A stretch of DNA of 64,000 nucleotides from Larix kaempferi (lineage: Eukaryota > Streptophyta > Pinopsida > Pinales > Pinaceae). The stretch spans positions 3,558,001 to 3,622,000 of the forward strand of contig BSBM01001383.1 of the NCBI GenBank assembly GCA_027924585.1, read 5' to 3'. Positions 24,404-36,891 of the stretch are shown here, one piece after another. The notes under the pieces are model-generated. The model had not been told where the DNA came from, did no database searches, and saw nothing but the letters and a program-made list of their open reading frames with translations. Position 1 is the stretch's first letter, and every line of letters starts with the position of its first letter. The translations under genes and the position numbers were made by a program.

Positions 24404-24772
24404 TAGCCTGAAAGAAGGCATGATATGGCATGTATGACACTTGTTACACTTACGATGCTAGGGATTGATATAGCAAAAACCAGTCATCGTAGCACTTTCA
24501 CTATAAATCCGTTTTGGCAAATTTTTCAGAACTGAAATTGTTACAGGACGAAGATTAAATCTCCAGGTACCTTTTGTCCAAAGGACAACCTCTAATTTGT
24601 TGTACTTTGTGATTTATGATCTGTGCAATATAGGGTTTCTGCCTCTTCCAGATCTGAGTCAAAACAAGGTGACCTTGGGAAAAAGGTCATAACTTGGGCT
24701 AGGAAGCTCCAAATGAAATTTCGTAAAAGAAACAGGTAGTACACAGACTTTACTATCTTATAAAAATTTTTC

Positions 24773-25124
24773 AGAGGCCTAAGGTCAAACAGTGACACGT
24801 GGCACGCCGTACAAGTTCGCTCTCCTGTATTATCCCAAAACAGGTCACGTTGCGACACTTGGAATAACTCTATCTCAGAGAGTCCAATTGAGGTCAGACC
24901 TGTCAGAATGGAAAGATAACAGGCCGAGCTATCTCAGAAAACGTTTTCAGAGGCCGAAGGTCAAACAGTGACACGTGGCATGCCATACAAGTTCGCTCTC
25001 CTGTATTATCCCAAAACAGGTCACGTTGCGACACTTGGCATAACTCTCTCTCAGAGAATCCAATTGAGTTCAGACCTGTTGGGATGGAAAGATAACAGGT
25101 CAGGCTATCTCAGGAAACGTTTTC
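24773..25124 (+). repeat. Direct duplication in the P leader, two units of 176 bp
   Basis: AGAGGCC..AAGGTCAAACAGTGACACGTGGCA-like sequence begins at 24773 and 24949, and most of the following 150 bases match. A weaker duplication of about 160 bp follows (TTAGGGCTTC...CCACGGCTGG at about 25231 and 25393). Confidence 0.88.
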
Positions 25125-27440
25125 AGACCCTTTGGATCGAAAAGTTTGGAGTTACACCAGAAACAATCAGGTACATATTTCTGTCAAAATAGAATTATTT
25201 TTGAGTACCTTAATTCATGGCTTCCGGAATTTAGGGCTTCGGAGAAAGTTGGTTTTTTTGTAATCGGAAACCACGGCTGGATGCTACTCATCAAAATAGA
25301 ATTTTATAGACCAAGATCAGAATTTTTGGTTGGGCAGAAGGCCGGACTTGATTAGACCCTAGTTCGGGACTTTGATCAGAAAAGTGGAAAATTAGGGCTT
25401 CTGTAAAAATGGGTATTTTTGAAATCTATGACCACGGCTGGAAGCTCCTCAGAGAAATAGAAGCTTAGAGCTTTGGTTCAAACATTTTGACTGGGCAGAA
25501 GAGTGGGTTTCATCAAACCCCAGTTCAGGGTCACGTCCAGTGAATCCGGAAGTTTCAAAGGCAAAATTGAGGAGTAAAACTTTGCAGTTTTCAAATTCTG
25601 AATATACCAGTTTGATCAGCTCATCAAGGCGCATATTTCTATCCTTTCAGAAGTTTGAAATTCAAAGTTTGAATTTTTGGGGTTTCTCCGACAAACCCAT
25701 ATCTAGCTCCAGGTCCAGTTCTTGCAAATCAAGTGGTGGTTTAATCCTAGAAGAAGATGGATTGGTCACCTGCATAAGTGAAGAAATTCCTGTTTCAGAG
25801 GGAGATGAGGCTAAGGCCTTACATAAGAAGATTACAAGCGATCTCGACAGGTATGACTCATTGAGGTATGTTTCGATATTTGTCCATGATTAAGTTTATG
25901 GTATGTTTGTCTTCATGTTATTACGGTTAGTACAATTTTGATTTTAGATTTGTCGAATCACCTTAACAAAATTATGAATGCATGATAGAAGATATTCATT
26001 GGTTAGGGTGTTGACACTTATGATTGTACTAATGCATTGTGGTGGTTTATGAGGTTTATGTTGTCTACTAACATGAAATGTACACCAAGAAAGACAAATC
26101 ATGTTCTGGTCCAAGAACATATGATCATGATAACATGAGGACAAAGATTCATCCATTGTCATGGATCTCATAGAAGATCCATTTACGAGGTATGTATAAC
26201 TTGATTTTGTAATAGTTAACCTATGATATATACAGGTTACTAGCACAAGTCATTGAAGAAGAACAAGAAGACATCATGTGAGTATGTTAGACATAAATAG
26301 CTAGCATGCTAATCCAGGTATGTTTTTCCTATATCAAGATAGAATCCTACCTTGTGTTAGGATCTTATTCTGTTGTTGATAATGATTATTCCTGAAGAGT
26401 CATAGGTTTGAATAACCATGGTTGTATGCATATTATGTTTCTTACCATAATTGATGATATGACTAACCAGAAGAATCATGAAGGTATAGGTTTTATGAAT
26501 ATTATATCTCTTATCTTGATTGATGATTCAACTAACCTGAAGAATCATAGGTTTGAGTAATTATAGGTTTAGACATGTTATGTTTCTTATGATTTGACTA
26601 ACCATAAGAATCCTACATAAACCTTGAATGCTAATGCTTATTATTTTCTGTTTGAAATGATCATGACTATACATGCTTGAGATTATTGTGTTTTAATAAT
26701 ATACTAATGAATGTATGATTTTATATGAGATCACAAGGATAACATAATCATGATACTAATAAGCATGCATAGGGACCAAGGATGAATATGAGTTCAAGAA
26801 CAGGTAATCCAGGAAGCAAAGATCAAGAGGGAGCACACTCCAGTTGTTCATGCAAGAAAGCAAAGGAACACACTTTAGTAGTTTCTGCAAGGATGCAGAT
26901 ATTCAGAGGGAGTTGACCATCTTTCTACAACAGAAAGGTGTAGAAGAAGCTACTTCAGATTAGGACTCCAGCATCTCCTGCAAGGAAGCGAAGACTCGGA
27001 GGGAGTCCACCCAACGAACAAACAAAGATAAGTATTTTAATTATCATTTCTTGCATATTTGTTTGTTTAAGTAAAATTGTTCAATGATGTATATGCTCAT
27101 GTTCCTAGACTTAGGATATGTATTGTGCATATTAGAATAGTTGCATTGATGAATAGTATACTACTAATATACATGGGTAAGTGGCCTATGGCACTGCACA
27201 ACATTCCATTGCTACTTATCTAGAATGAAACCTCTTTGCTGACATGTTGGGAGTTGTGCACACTCTTAACAATGTTCTGGTAGAGATTGGAAGGCATCTA
27301 GAAAGTTACGGGATATGGATAAATGTTGTATTGAAGCATTGGCTAAGATAATTGCATGACTGTATGACATATTTCTTTATGTGTAAGAATTTGTTCTGAA
27401 AACTATGAGATGTTTCTAATCATGCAATTTAACCTGTTTT
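25125..27440 (+). other. Degenerate leader and gag-pol region of P
   Basis: I found no credible gag, protease or integrase. An open frame of 117 codons at 25540-25893 has no recognisable domain. Three diverged repeats of a CTAACC.GAAGAATCATAGG-like sequence lie at about 26390-26620. This part of P is either deleted or decayed beyond recognition. Confidence 0.5.
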
Positions 27441-27449
27441 GTAGGAAAG

Positions 27450-28741
27450 ACCGTATATCTTCACCTACAAAAGGACTACAACATTTGTTCCAGCAACAAA
27501 GATATCTATTGAAGATATTGAATTTCCCAGGATCTGGGATGAATAAATGGAATGCCATGATCCGTCGATCATGAAGAATGATGTTTGGGATGTAGTCCCA
27601 AGAATTGAAGGGAAGTTTGTTATGACTTCCATATGGAACTTTCAGATCAAGCATGTTGCAGATGGCAGCATAGAGAAATATAAAAGTGATGAAATAGAAG
27701 ATACACCAGATGGATTCAAGACAGCTTTCTTGAATGGTGTAGTTGAAGAAGAAGCAGCCACTTGGTTCTGAGACACATGATAGGAAATCATATATGTGCA
27801 GAACTTGGTATGGTGAAGATAGATTGATTGCCGACACGCAGCGGAAGCTTACTACCGAGTTCGAAATGAAGAACTTGGGGATGATGCAATATTTGTTTTT
27901 GGCATGGAGGTGTGGTAGAGTGATGGAATCTTCTTTGGACAAGGGAAGTATGCAGTAGAGATCCTGAAGAGGTTCGGGATGATGGATTGCAAGGCCATGG
28001 CCACACCTATGGCATCGAATCTGAAGCTTCTTTGTGATGCTTCATCTGAGCCGGTTGATGTCTCTTCAGATGATTGGGTCCTTGATGTACCTGACGAACA
28101 CGAGACCAGACATTTGCTTTGCTGTGAACACATTGAGCCAGTTCCTGACGGATCCGAGGAGTGTTCACCTGGTTGCTGTAAAGCATGTTCTGAGGTACCT
28201 GAAGGGTACAGTGGATTATGGGCTCAAGTATGAAGTGAATCAAAAGTTTAACCTGCAGGGTTATGTTGATCCAGATTGGGATGGCAGTGTTGCAGACAGG
28301 AAGAGCACATCTGGGTGTTGCTTCAGTATGGGATTAGGTTTGATCTCATGGTTTAGCAGGAAGCAATCCTGCGTGGCACTGAGTACAGCTGAGGCAGAGT
28401 ATGTTGCAGCCTGTTCAGCTATTTGTGAGGCAGTATGGCTACGGAAGCTACTGTCTGAGTTATTTGATCTCCCGTTGGAAGCTACTGGTATCTTCTGTGA
28501 TAACCAAAGTTGTGTGAAGCTGTCCGAGAACCCAGTGTTTCATGACAGGTCGAAACACATAGAGATCAAATATCACTATATCAGGGATATGGTGCAGAGA
28601 GGAGCTATGAAGCTCCTATATGTTGTGACGGACAAGCAGATTGCAGATGTGCTGACGAAGCCACTAGCCAGGGTGAAGTTTGAGTACTTCAGAGAGAGGC
28701 TTGGCGTGCTTCAGATCGAGGACACTTCGAGGAAGAAGTGA
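27450..28741 (+). pseudogene. Reverse transcriptase remnant and RNase H of element P
   Basis: The RT remnant begins with the copia entry motif (KNDVWDVVP near 27580) and DGSIEKYK. It then jumps to KTAFLNGVVEEE, so a block of the palm is deleted; a few frames later RYLKG-type sequence resumes. The last frame (28034-28741) is nearly intact: MIGSLMYLTNTRPDICFAVN, VDPDWDGSVADRKSTSG, LSTAEAEYVA, IFCDNQSCVKLS, KHIEIKYH and the terminal DVLTKPLARVKFEYFRERLG, all hallmarks of plant Ty1/copia RNase H. Not functional as polymerase. Confidence 0.9.
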
Positions 28742-28868
28742 TAGACACATTTGCTGAAGCCATTCCAATCATGTTGGAAGGGGGATCCTTCACATGGCTA
28801 TGGATGTAAGCGCTGGATGATGAGCATCAGGATGATGTTCTGGTTTCTGCTTGGATATGATCGGTTGG

Positions 28869-29210
28869 ATCATGTGTATGTATTTTGTATACGCATCATG
28901 TTGGATGCTGATGGATACATATTGTGGATCATGTATCTTTGTATGATCAGGTAGATCATGTATGTTGATGGATACATTGTGTGGATCATGTATCTTTGTA
29001 TGATCAGGTAGATCATGTATGTTGATGGATAGATTGTGTGGATCATGTATCTTTGTATGATTAGGTAGATCATGTATGCTGATGGATACATTGTGTGGAT
29101 CATGTATCTATGTATGATTAGGTAGATCATGTATGTTGATGGATACATTGTGTGGATCATGTATCTATGTATGTATTAGGTGGATACTTGGTGTGCATCA
29201 GATGGATGCA
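28869..29210 (+). repeat. Tandem array in P, five 57-bp units
   Basis: GGATCATGTATC starts at 28926, 28983, 29040, 29097 and 29154, exactly 57 bp apart, with a degraded unit on each side. Units hold GTAGATCATGTATG and TGATGGATACATTGTG. As 57 is divisible by three, a spurious 96-codon frame opens on the - strand. Confidence 0.95.
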
Positions 29211-29377
29211 TTGTATGATTAGGATGATCATAGATGACGAGCTTCAGGATGTTGCTCCAGATGACATGCAGCAGGACGTTGCAGTGATGATGATCGGGAT
29301 GATCATGGATACATCAGGATGATGTATGGTGAGTATCAGGTTGATACTCTATGGCCGTGAATCAGGTTGTGCAGATG

Positions 29378-29830
29378 AGCATGTAATTCGGTGCCCTGGG
29401 ACATCTGGAAAATGCTCTTTCGAGGTTTTGCTCTGGGAGGACATGTAATTCGGTGCCCTGGGAGATATGCAGATAGTCTTTCGAGGTTTTTCTATGGCAT
29501 GTAATTCGGTTCCCTGGGATATCTGGCAGATGCTCTTTCGAGGTTTTGTCCTATGGCATGTAATTCGGTTCCTTGGGAGATCCGATAGGTTGGGCTGTGT
29601 GCCCGTAATCAGTCCTAGGATGCTCTTGCGAGGTTTTGCCATAACCACATGTAATTCATTTCCCTGGGAGATCCTATGGGTAGAGCTGTGTGCTCATAAC
29701 AGCCTGGGATGCTCTTGCGAGGTTTTGTGGTGAGGTCACATGTAATTCGGTGCCCTGGGAGATCCTATAGGTAGAGCTGTGTGCTCGTAACAGCCTGGGA
29801 TGCTCTTTCGAGGTTTTGTGACGCACGTAA
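29378..29830 (+). repeat. Second tandem array in P, six longer units
   Basis: CATGTAATTCGGTGCCCTGG-like sequence alternates with GCTCTTTCGAGGTTTTG; six pairs of 57 to about 105 bp. The later units gained an insert with GTAGAGCTGTGTGCTCGTAA. The array lies between the coding end and the PPT. Confidence 0.9.
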
Positions 29831-30070
29831 TCAGTCCTGAGGATTCCACAGTATGGCTAGTGATGATGAAGACCTGCAGGTGGTGGGCCTACATCCAGTA
29901 TGAAAAAGGACTGGCTCTGTAGAACTTCCTATGACGAGTAGATTCAGAGATTGATTGAGATAGAAGCAGCAGTGACAATGATGATGACTCAATGACGATT
30001 ATCCAGTGACGATGATCCAGAGAAGATGACTTGTGCTAGAAGAACTGTGCTGAGAAATACCTTCCTAGTT

Positions 30071-30079
30071 AAGAGGGAG
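30071..30079 (+). other. Polypurine tract of element P
   Basis: AAGAGGGAG stands directly before the 3' LTR tip TGTTGATG. Confidence 0.85.
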
Positions 30080-30727
30080 TGTTGATGTATATGTAACTTT
30101 GGAATGTATTTCACATATATGTATATTGTATTCCTATAGAGATGTTATTATTCCTCTATACGGAAGTGTCGTCATTTATATTGTAAGTGTCGTAACTTAT
30201 ACTTTATGGGTTATTAGACCACCTTTTTTGGGGTCGGCCCTGTATAAGTCATGTGGGTCGAAGGGTTATTAGACCACCCTATTGGGGGTCGGCCATGTGG
30301 GTCAAAGGGTTATTAGACCACCCTATTGGGGGTCGGCCCAGTCAGCATTATATTATGTGGTTAAGTTCGAGCCTACATGAGTTAGGTAAAAAGGCAAGTC
30401 AAGTCAAGTATAAATAGAGTGCGGGAGGCACTCTATTTACTCACTCACTTCTCACACATGCACTCAAGGAGGAGTGGCGCACTTATGGAGGAGGAGGATC
30501 TGCTGCTAGGTTATGGCTATCTCTCTTGGTTGGTTGTATCATTGCTCTATCTATCTCTTAGGAAGTTATTGGGGTTTTTCACCTTTATGGTTTTCCCCAA
30601 GTAAATCTTTGTGTCTCTTGTGTGCTTGCATTATTGTCTCCATGATTGATATGCTGTAGATATGTTGTACATGTTGTTCTCTCAGTTAAGATCCTAGATC
30701 AGATTGAAGTAAATTCTCAAAATTTAC
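30080..30727 (+). mobile_element. 3' LTR of element P
   Basis: It matches the 5' LTR with about a dozen differences, including the U3 repeats, TATA box and hairpin. The terminal A of the 5' LTR end (TTTAACA) is not matched here (TTTAC then GATGAGG). Confidence 0.92.
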
Positions 30728-30965
30728 GATGAGGTCGCGATGAGCCGTACGACTGTCGGGCGAAAAGCCGCGAGGCGAAAGCCGAAAAACAGACGCCGAA
30801 AAAACGAACCCGAAAATGGAAATTTTAGGCTGTTAATGGCAATAGAAAGGGAAAAGATCTAGAACAACAATGGATCTGCTGTCTAGGATGGCAGAGCTAT
30901 GAATTAAAATGATTAAAACTAACAAAAACTAAGATCTAAAGTAAAAAACTGAGATCTAAGAATTT
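30728..30965 (-). other. Leader of element T, PBS-proximal part
   Basis: Non-coding sequence between the copia insertion and the T PBS; GC-rich near 30740-30810 (GCGAAAAGCCGCGAGGCGAAA). Confidence 0.6.
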
Positions 30966-30984
30966 GAAGCCAGCGGAGTTGCCA
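30966..30984 (-). other. Primer binding site of element T
   Basis: The - strand reads TGGCAACTCCGCTGGCTTC, five bases inside the LTR tip. It resembles the TGGCGACTCCGCTGG-type PBS of Tat-lineage elements and the PBS of element C. Confidence 0.82.
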
Positions 30985-30989
30985 AAAAA

Positions 30990-31682
30990 TGTTGGCTTGG
31001 TTTTGCAACCAAGCTTTGTGCAATGGGCACCTATCAACAATGTGATAGCAGTTTCAATATTGAAAGCAAAAAACGATTATAAATTAAATCTAAATCTAAA
31101 CTAACATGTGCATATAACAAATAAATTTTTAAAAACGATTCAAGAACAAGAAGTAAAAGAATAGATGTTTTGTATTAAGATACCTTAAATGGTGAGGATT
31201 TGTGTTGAGTAACTCCCAAGGTGAGTAGCTCCAATCTCCAAAGGTCTCTTCTCCAAGATGCTGAAAATGGCCAAAAGTCTCATGAGAGATTTTGACAGCC
31301 TGAGGATAGGATGATGGATGGATGGAAAGTGAGGAGCCCCTACCACCCTTTTATAGTTTTTGGTGGTGGGGAATACCATTATGGATTTGAGGAAACCAAT
31401 GGTATTGACCAACATGGTTTAGGTACCTTTTCCCTCCTTTTTCCTTTTTTGAATATTTTGAATATTTTTATTCCCTTTTGAATATTTTTGGGAATTATGG
31501 ACCCTTTTTGAGGGTTTTTTTATGCTTTTTGAGGAAAAATAATCATTTTGAGGGGAAAAAGGGGCGTATTATGGTCTTTTGGTGACATTTTGATGGCTTT
31601 AGAGGCTCAAATGGTGGAAAAGTGGACAAATGGGTCATGTGAATAAGGAAATGATCTAGTGAGCACTTTTTGGGTGTTAACA
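30990..31682 (-). mobile_element. 5' LTR of element T
   Basis: Tips are TGTTGGCTTGG and GGGTGTTAACA. It is followed at 31683 by the TSD CATAG and then by K LTR sequence. Confidence 0.92.
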
Positions 31683-34600
31683 CATAGGTTATGTTACCCA
31701 TGATATAATACAGACGTGGCTTGTAATGTCTCGAACCCTGACATAACAACACTTGATGCCATGAATGATGCACTTGGTAGATGCGTTTATTAAAGTGAAA
31801 TAAAGGAATTCGTGGTGGATAGTCCAGTGGCGTCCTACGTGGCCTTGACTTCACGTGGTCTTTCATTCTGAATGTTGTTAACCCTGACTTACCTAGTCGA
31901 GAGCATAACAATGCATTCATTTGACAGGCAAGGAGTTTGGAGAGGCCGACAGGCTACGATAATGTAGGGTTTGCAGAGTAGTTTTTTAGGAGGGACTCTA
32001 CTGGGTTTGATACCCCAACCTTTAGCTTGCAAGTTTTCCCACAGTGAGTTATTCGAGTTGCAATTCTTCTTCGCTGAGTTGATAAGGTGGTTTTGGCTCT
32101 GGTCTTCGTTGAGCATGTTCATGTCGAGTTTTAGGAATCTGGTACTTTTGCAAGGTAATGTACAAGTTTAAGTAGTCTCAGTTATTGTTGTTTTGTTTAA
32201 TGAAATTCCTTTTATGATACCCTTTTAACCATAACATGATTGTGTGGCAGGTGTCATCGACTCTTGGATTCCATGCTCGAGCTTGGGTAATGGTAGCTAC
32301 ATTGGAACTGGTAAGCTTTGGTGGTTCTCCTTGTTGACTTCGGCTTAGTGACTGTTGGTCCCTATTTGGTTTTTTAGCCGAGACTTCAATGTTGATGTTT
32401 GGTTGTGGATGGTGACCATCATTGTGAATTTTTATGTGCCAAGTGATGGTGTAGAGAGGATGGGCTCCTCTACCTACCTTGATGTTAGCTATGACACTTC
32501 TATGTGTTTTTATTTGATACAAATGTAACAAGGGTCTTATCCCTATGTTGTTTTGATGGGAATAAAAGAAACCCTAATGTTACTATCTTCCTACTCAGTA
32601 CTTGTTAAAAGGATTACTGTTGGGTTTTGACCTTGCATCGATCCTGTAATTTAAATGTTAGTTGTGTTCAATGTAAAGGTTAGTTATAATGTAGTTCCGT
32701 AATGTGGAAAAGAATGGTAACTGTTCTAAAAACTCGACCTTCGTGAGCTGTGCTCTATGGAACCTGTACTAAATTTAATATTTTTGTTTATGAAATGTTT
32801 TGGATAATGATGACCGAGAGCCTAAGGTAAATACCTTGTTTTGTGTATTAAAACCCTAATCCTGTCTTGTTTAAGAGATAACCTTGAAAGTTTTGAGAAA
32901 TCGAACCTGCAAACTGAGAGTTATTCTCGTTTGTCTATTTGGTTTCGATGCAGGCTATGGTTGTACTATGATTGTAAAACCACAGTTGAATAACGATGCT
33001 AGATACATTTCTTTGTTTTGTTCTTAGATTATGCATTGGAATCATGACTAAAATTATACTACTGTTGAGTGAGGTATTGAATCTTACTTGTGTTCTTAAC
33101 ACACAAAGTCGATGTTTATGATATTAAGGGTTTGACCACCGAAATAGTTATGAACCTGTCATGATGCTTAAGGTTATTTAATTCTCTGCTTAGGGTTTCG
33201 AACCCGTGTCTATTATGTATACAGAAGTCTTATGTTAACTCTGTCTTGGATAATTTATTTGCTTTGATAAATGTTGAAATGTATACTAAAAGTTGAAGTA
33301 TAGAAGCTAGGGTTGGAACCTTAGGGTTTTAATATGCAATAGAAGTGTTTTGAATTTATAACTACAGTTTGATAATTAAATCAAAATAAGAGATACGAAT
33401 ACTGAGGATGAGATAGTGCTATACAGCAATGCTATTGTATGCATTTGATGAATTCTGTTTTAAGGATATAAGAACTTGGTAGTAGTTCTGTGTAATTAAT
33501 AATGTTTATTTTTGCAATTGTTATAATTCATGAATGCTGATGAAAGAAATAAAGTGAAATTATAACACTAAACTATTTGAAAAGAATGATAGGAGAATAC
33601 ATAGCATATATCTTTTGTAAGGAAATACATGACCTAAAATGAAAATCCTAGGTTTCGTACAGAGATGAAATGTTTACTTCTATTTCTATGTAAAAGAAAT
33701 ATTAGTACCTGTAATATGAAATGATGTTATGTTTTCTGAGTCTAGACATATGTAATTTATATTACAGAATATACTGATAAGGAATATTAAGGAACCACAA
33801 CAGTGTTAGTCTATCCATTCATTCTACATTCTGCGTATCATTCATCTATCTTAATTATCCTTCTCTATACTAGAGTACTATACAGAAAACAATATGGGAA
33901 AAATACAGTGAGGCATTTTATCAATTCATATATCTATTCAATAGTTTACAAAATCCTAAACAGATCAGAAAATCACACTTATACTTCTGCATTATTATTA
34001 GTTACCTGAAGGGTACTAAATTAACAATTACAGAAAATAATTCAACTACTTAGAGGCTGAAATAACAAGTAGAACCTGTAACTATAGATAGGGTGGACAA
34101 ACACCCAAGGAGGTCTATTCCTACTAACCTTCTCCAAAAGAAGCAGCCAATATACTTTCCTCCTTTGGACCCCCGAGCCTGTTTATTGAACCATTAGATA
34201 GATGAACTCTGTGTAGAAGCAAGGCACTCAAAAATGGTTTAACTAGCAATCAATAGAGACTTGCTCCTTAGCTTTTAAGACTCTGCACTCAGAAGTATAG
34301 CTTTGCACTTAGCAGTAAATCAGGCAGAATTAAACCATGATAAAAAACATAGCATTTCCCCTCATCGAATCTCTTGGGTGCAAACAGTAGAACCCTAAGG
34401 TAAATTTTCTCGTCAAGAAAAGTGATGAACCTCAGCCCACAATTCGATGGCTCTTGAAAAGATTGCCTAGGTCTTTAGTGGTCAGTTTTCAATAAATGAG
34501 GCTGAAGCTCCAGTACCATCTTTCAGGGCACTATGACCACAATTCAAGGGAGTTGTCCCATACCAACAACTAGTTACTTGCCTCATGAGGCTGCCACTTG

Positions 34601-34818
34601 TCCATTTCCTTCTACCCCATATTCCATTCCACCTAGTGGGTTAGTAAACACTCTTTCAACAACTCTCCTTGGGTGAGTGTCCTATTTTATTTATTTAAAT
34701 AATAATATTGTGCAATTACAATCATCCTTGGACATTTGTCCAAATATAAAATTTACAATAAAAGTTAAGATAATATTTCCAACATAAAATGTTTTTCAGC
34801 AAAAAGGGGTATGTTACA

Positions 34819-34835
34819 AACACGCCCACTTAAGC
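34819..34835 (-). other. Probable polypurine tract of element K
   Basis: The - strand reads CTTAAGTGGGCGTGTT next to the 3' LTR. It is purine-rich but imperfect, so the exact tract is uncertain. Confidence 0.5.
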
Positions 34836-34856
34836 TCAAAATCATCCTCGATGTTT

Positions 34857-35160
34857 CTTATTCTTCATCAGAGCCTCCCTGGAACATAACTGGATATGTT
34901 GTTCGCATGTTACTTTCCAGTTCCTAGGTAGCTTCATCAGAGATAAGGTGCTTCCATTGCACCTTTACCTGCCCTATGGTATGAATCCAGAGCATAATTT
35001 TCCTCCTATCGAGAATATAGTCCGGTTCCACCTGAAAATATCCTTCGGGTTCCACCTATATGTCATTCCAATTCAGCACATGAGTAGCATCGTGCACATA
35101 CTTATTTAAAACATAAATGTGAAAAACATTATGGATTCTTAGATTATATGGCAAAGCCAA
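34857..35160 (-). pseudogene. Integrase tail with chromodomain of element K
   Basis: One - frame runs from PVAY at the upper end to GGSDEE before TAA at 34857. It holds the LRIHNVFHIYVLNKYV stretch and a chromodomain-like block: VEPEGYFQVEPDYIL, then IGQVKVQWKHLISDEAT. Three in-frame TAGs sit where CAG or TGG would be expected. Chromodomains guide integration to marked chromatin in chromoviruses; this is the main evidence that K is a chromovirus. Confidence 0.82.
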
Positions 35161-35925
35161 CTAATATGCAACAGGTCCAATTCTTGATAGGACTTCAAAT
35201 GGTCCATTGTACCTTGGTTCTAGTTTAGCACAACTCCCAAGCTTTAAATAACTTTTCTTGGGTTTTACCTTTACGAAAACATGATCTCCAACCTGAAATT
35301 CTCTTTCAGTGCGTTTCAGATCTGCATAACATTTTTTCCGATCTTGTGCAACTTTTGAGTTTCCTTGAACCTGTTTCGCGGTTAGCTCCATCTCTTTTAA
35401 CAAATCTGTTCCTAACATTAATCTGTCCATAGGTTTATCCCAAGAAATAGGAGTACAACATTTTCTTCCATATAAAATCTCAAATGGACTAAGTCTAGCA
35501 GATGCTTGATAATGATTATTGTATGCAAATTCAACTAAACGTAAATAATCTTCCCACTTAGTTGGCTGATCTTTAACATACATTCATAACATGTCTTCTA
35601 AAATATGATTAACCCTTTCAGTATGTCTGTCAATTTGTGGATGGAAAGCAGTACTGAAATTTAATTTAGTATTTAAACCCTTAAACAATGCTCTCCAAAA
35701 GTTTCAGTAAACTTGGAGTCTCGATCAGAAATAATTACCTTTGGAATTCCATGCAAGCGAAATATTTGCTTCATAAACACATCTGCAATGTTAGCAGCTT
35801 TGAATGTAGTCTTAACTGGAATAAAATGAGCATATTTTATAGGTTTATCCACCACCACCATTATGGAGTCATTCTGTTTCTAATTCTTAGGTAAAACCTG
35901 TAATAAAATCAATACTTATAATTTC
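35161..35925 (-). pseudogene. Integrase core of element K
   Basis: The core is spread over two frames (35861-35673 and 35583-35161) with a short broken stretch between. Visible are IISDRDSKF (second catalytic Asp), a TAFHPQ-type segment near 35630 leading to the Glu motif, AYNNHYQASARLSPFEILYG, and the GDHVFVKVKP..YLKLG tail. Confidence 0.85.
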
Positions 35926-36891
35926 TCATTTCCATTTTGGAATTGACAATGGTTGCAATAGGCCAGTTGGGTGTTGATGTTCAGCCTTAATTGTCTGACA
36001 TTCAAAACACCTAGCTATGTACATAGCCACTTCATTCTTCATGTTGGGACAAAAATAATCCTTCCTTAACATATTTATCATTTTCTGATAACCATGATGT
36101 CCCAAATAAGGACTTTTATGAACTTCATCCAAAATCAACAGCTTAACTTTTGACATATTAGGTACATAAATTCTTTTTTTATAAATCATTAAGCCTTTTT
36201 CATTAATGCTGTAATCTGTTATTAAATTTTCAGATAAGTTTTCAACAACTTTATCACGCAATTTCTGATAATTTTCGTCTTGCTTAATTCCTTCTTCAAT
36301 ATAATTTTCCAGATCTATCTTAAATGTGCTAATTGCTGCCACAAAACTTAATTTGGCATTTCTGCTCAAGGCATCAGAAACTTTGTTTTCTTTAACCTTA
36401 ATGTGTTGAATTTTGAAATCATACTTGCTAAGGAAAGCTATCCATCTAGGTTGCCTTGCGTTAATATTTGTTTGATCCAATAAGTATTTTAAACCCTTAT
36501 TATCTGTCATTAGTATAAACTTTCTTCCAATCAAGTGATGGCACCACAATTTTAGTGCATGTATCATGGTTGCCAACTCTAGATCATAATTTGTGTAGTT
36601 CTTTTCGTGGATTTTTAACTTTCTGGACTCAAAAGCAATAGCATGAGCTTCTTGAGTTAAGACCCCTCCAAGTCCTTCGTTACATGCATCAGTGCATACA
36701 ATGAAGTCCTTATTAGGATCAACAATTTTTAGAATAGGTGCGGTTGTTAATACTTGTTTTAACTTATTAAAGCTTTCTTGACACTTTTGATCCCATACGA
36801 ATCTCTTCCCTTTCTTCTGCAAAGAAGTGATGGGATTAGCAATTCTAGAGAACCCTTCGATAAACTTTCTGTAGTAACCTGTTATCCCCAT
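35926..36891 (-). pseudogene. RNase H and integrase zinc finger of element K
   Basis: A 321-codon frame, the longest intact piece of K pol. RNase H motifs: IVCTDACNEGLGGVLTQE, HEKNYTNYDLELATMIHALK and LMTDNKGLKYLL; then the H-H-C-C integrase finger (LDEVHKSPYLGHHGYQ and CFECQTIKAEHQHP). It starts at the end of RT (MGITGYYRKFIEGFSR), as in other chromoviruses. Confidence 0.9.

Larger units (their letters stand above)
23742..30727 (+). mobile_element. Element P: Ty1/copia element inserted in the leader of T
   Basis: LTRs at 23742-24391 and 30080-30727 are about 98% identical by eye. A Met PBS follows the 5' LTR and a PPT precedes the 3' LTR. Coding sequence is mostly gone: only an RT remnant and a good RNase H remain at 27450-28741; protease and integrase were not found. 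The 3' LTR lacks the last bases of the 5' LTR (TTAAC-A), and no TSD is visible (left flank TCCTT, right flank GATGA), so the right junction was probably altered. Confidence 0.9.
10150..31682 (-). mobile_element. Element T: Tat-lineage Ty3/gypsy element carrying copia element P
   Basis: LTRs of 692 and 693 bp (10150-10841 and 30990-31682) face inward with a PBS at 30966-30984 and a PPT at 10842-10856. CATAG duplications at 10145-10149 and 31683-31687 mark the insertion. Without P (about 7.0 kb) T is about 14.5 kb. Order on the - strand: LTR, PBS, long leader, gag, protease, RT, RNase H, integrase, extra RNase H, then an antisense ORF and repeats before the 3' LTR. By eye the LTRs differ at about 14 positions (about 98% identity), so T is fairly young. 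Large size, PBS type, dual RNase H and additional ORF fit the Tat lineage. Confidence 0.9.
9085..34818 (-). mobile_element. 3' LTR of element K, split by element T
   Basis: LTR sequence occupies 9085-10149 and 31683-34818, with T between. Tips are TGTAACGTCCC and TATGTTACA. The uninterrupted form of the split point is visible in the other LTR near 40750 (TTTTAACCATAGGTTATG). There CATAG occurs once; here it is duplicated around T. No ORF in the LTR is convincing. Confidence 0.9.

Noticed and set aside
28870-29160. 96-codon - strand ORF with YLIIQRYMIHTM repeats
   Set aside because: It arises from the 57-bp array, which is divisible by three.
12671-29830. CRISPR-like arrays
   Set aside because: Tandem units have no conserved-repeat/unique-spacer layout of the right size and lie within retrotransposons of a plant genome.
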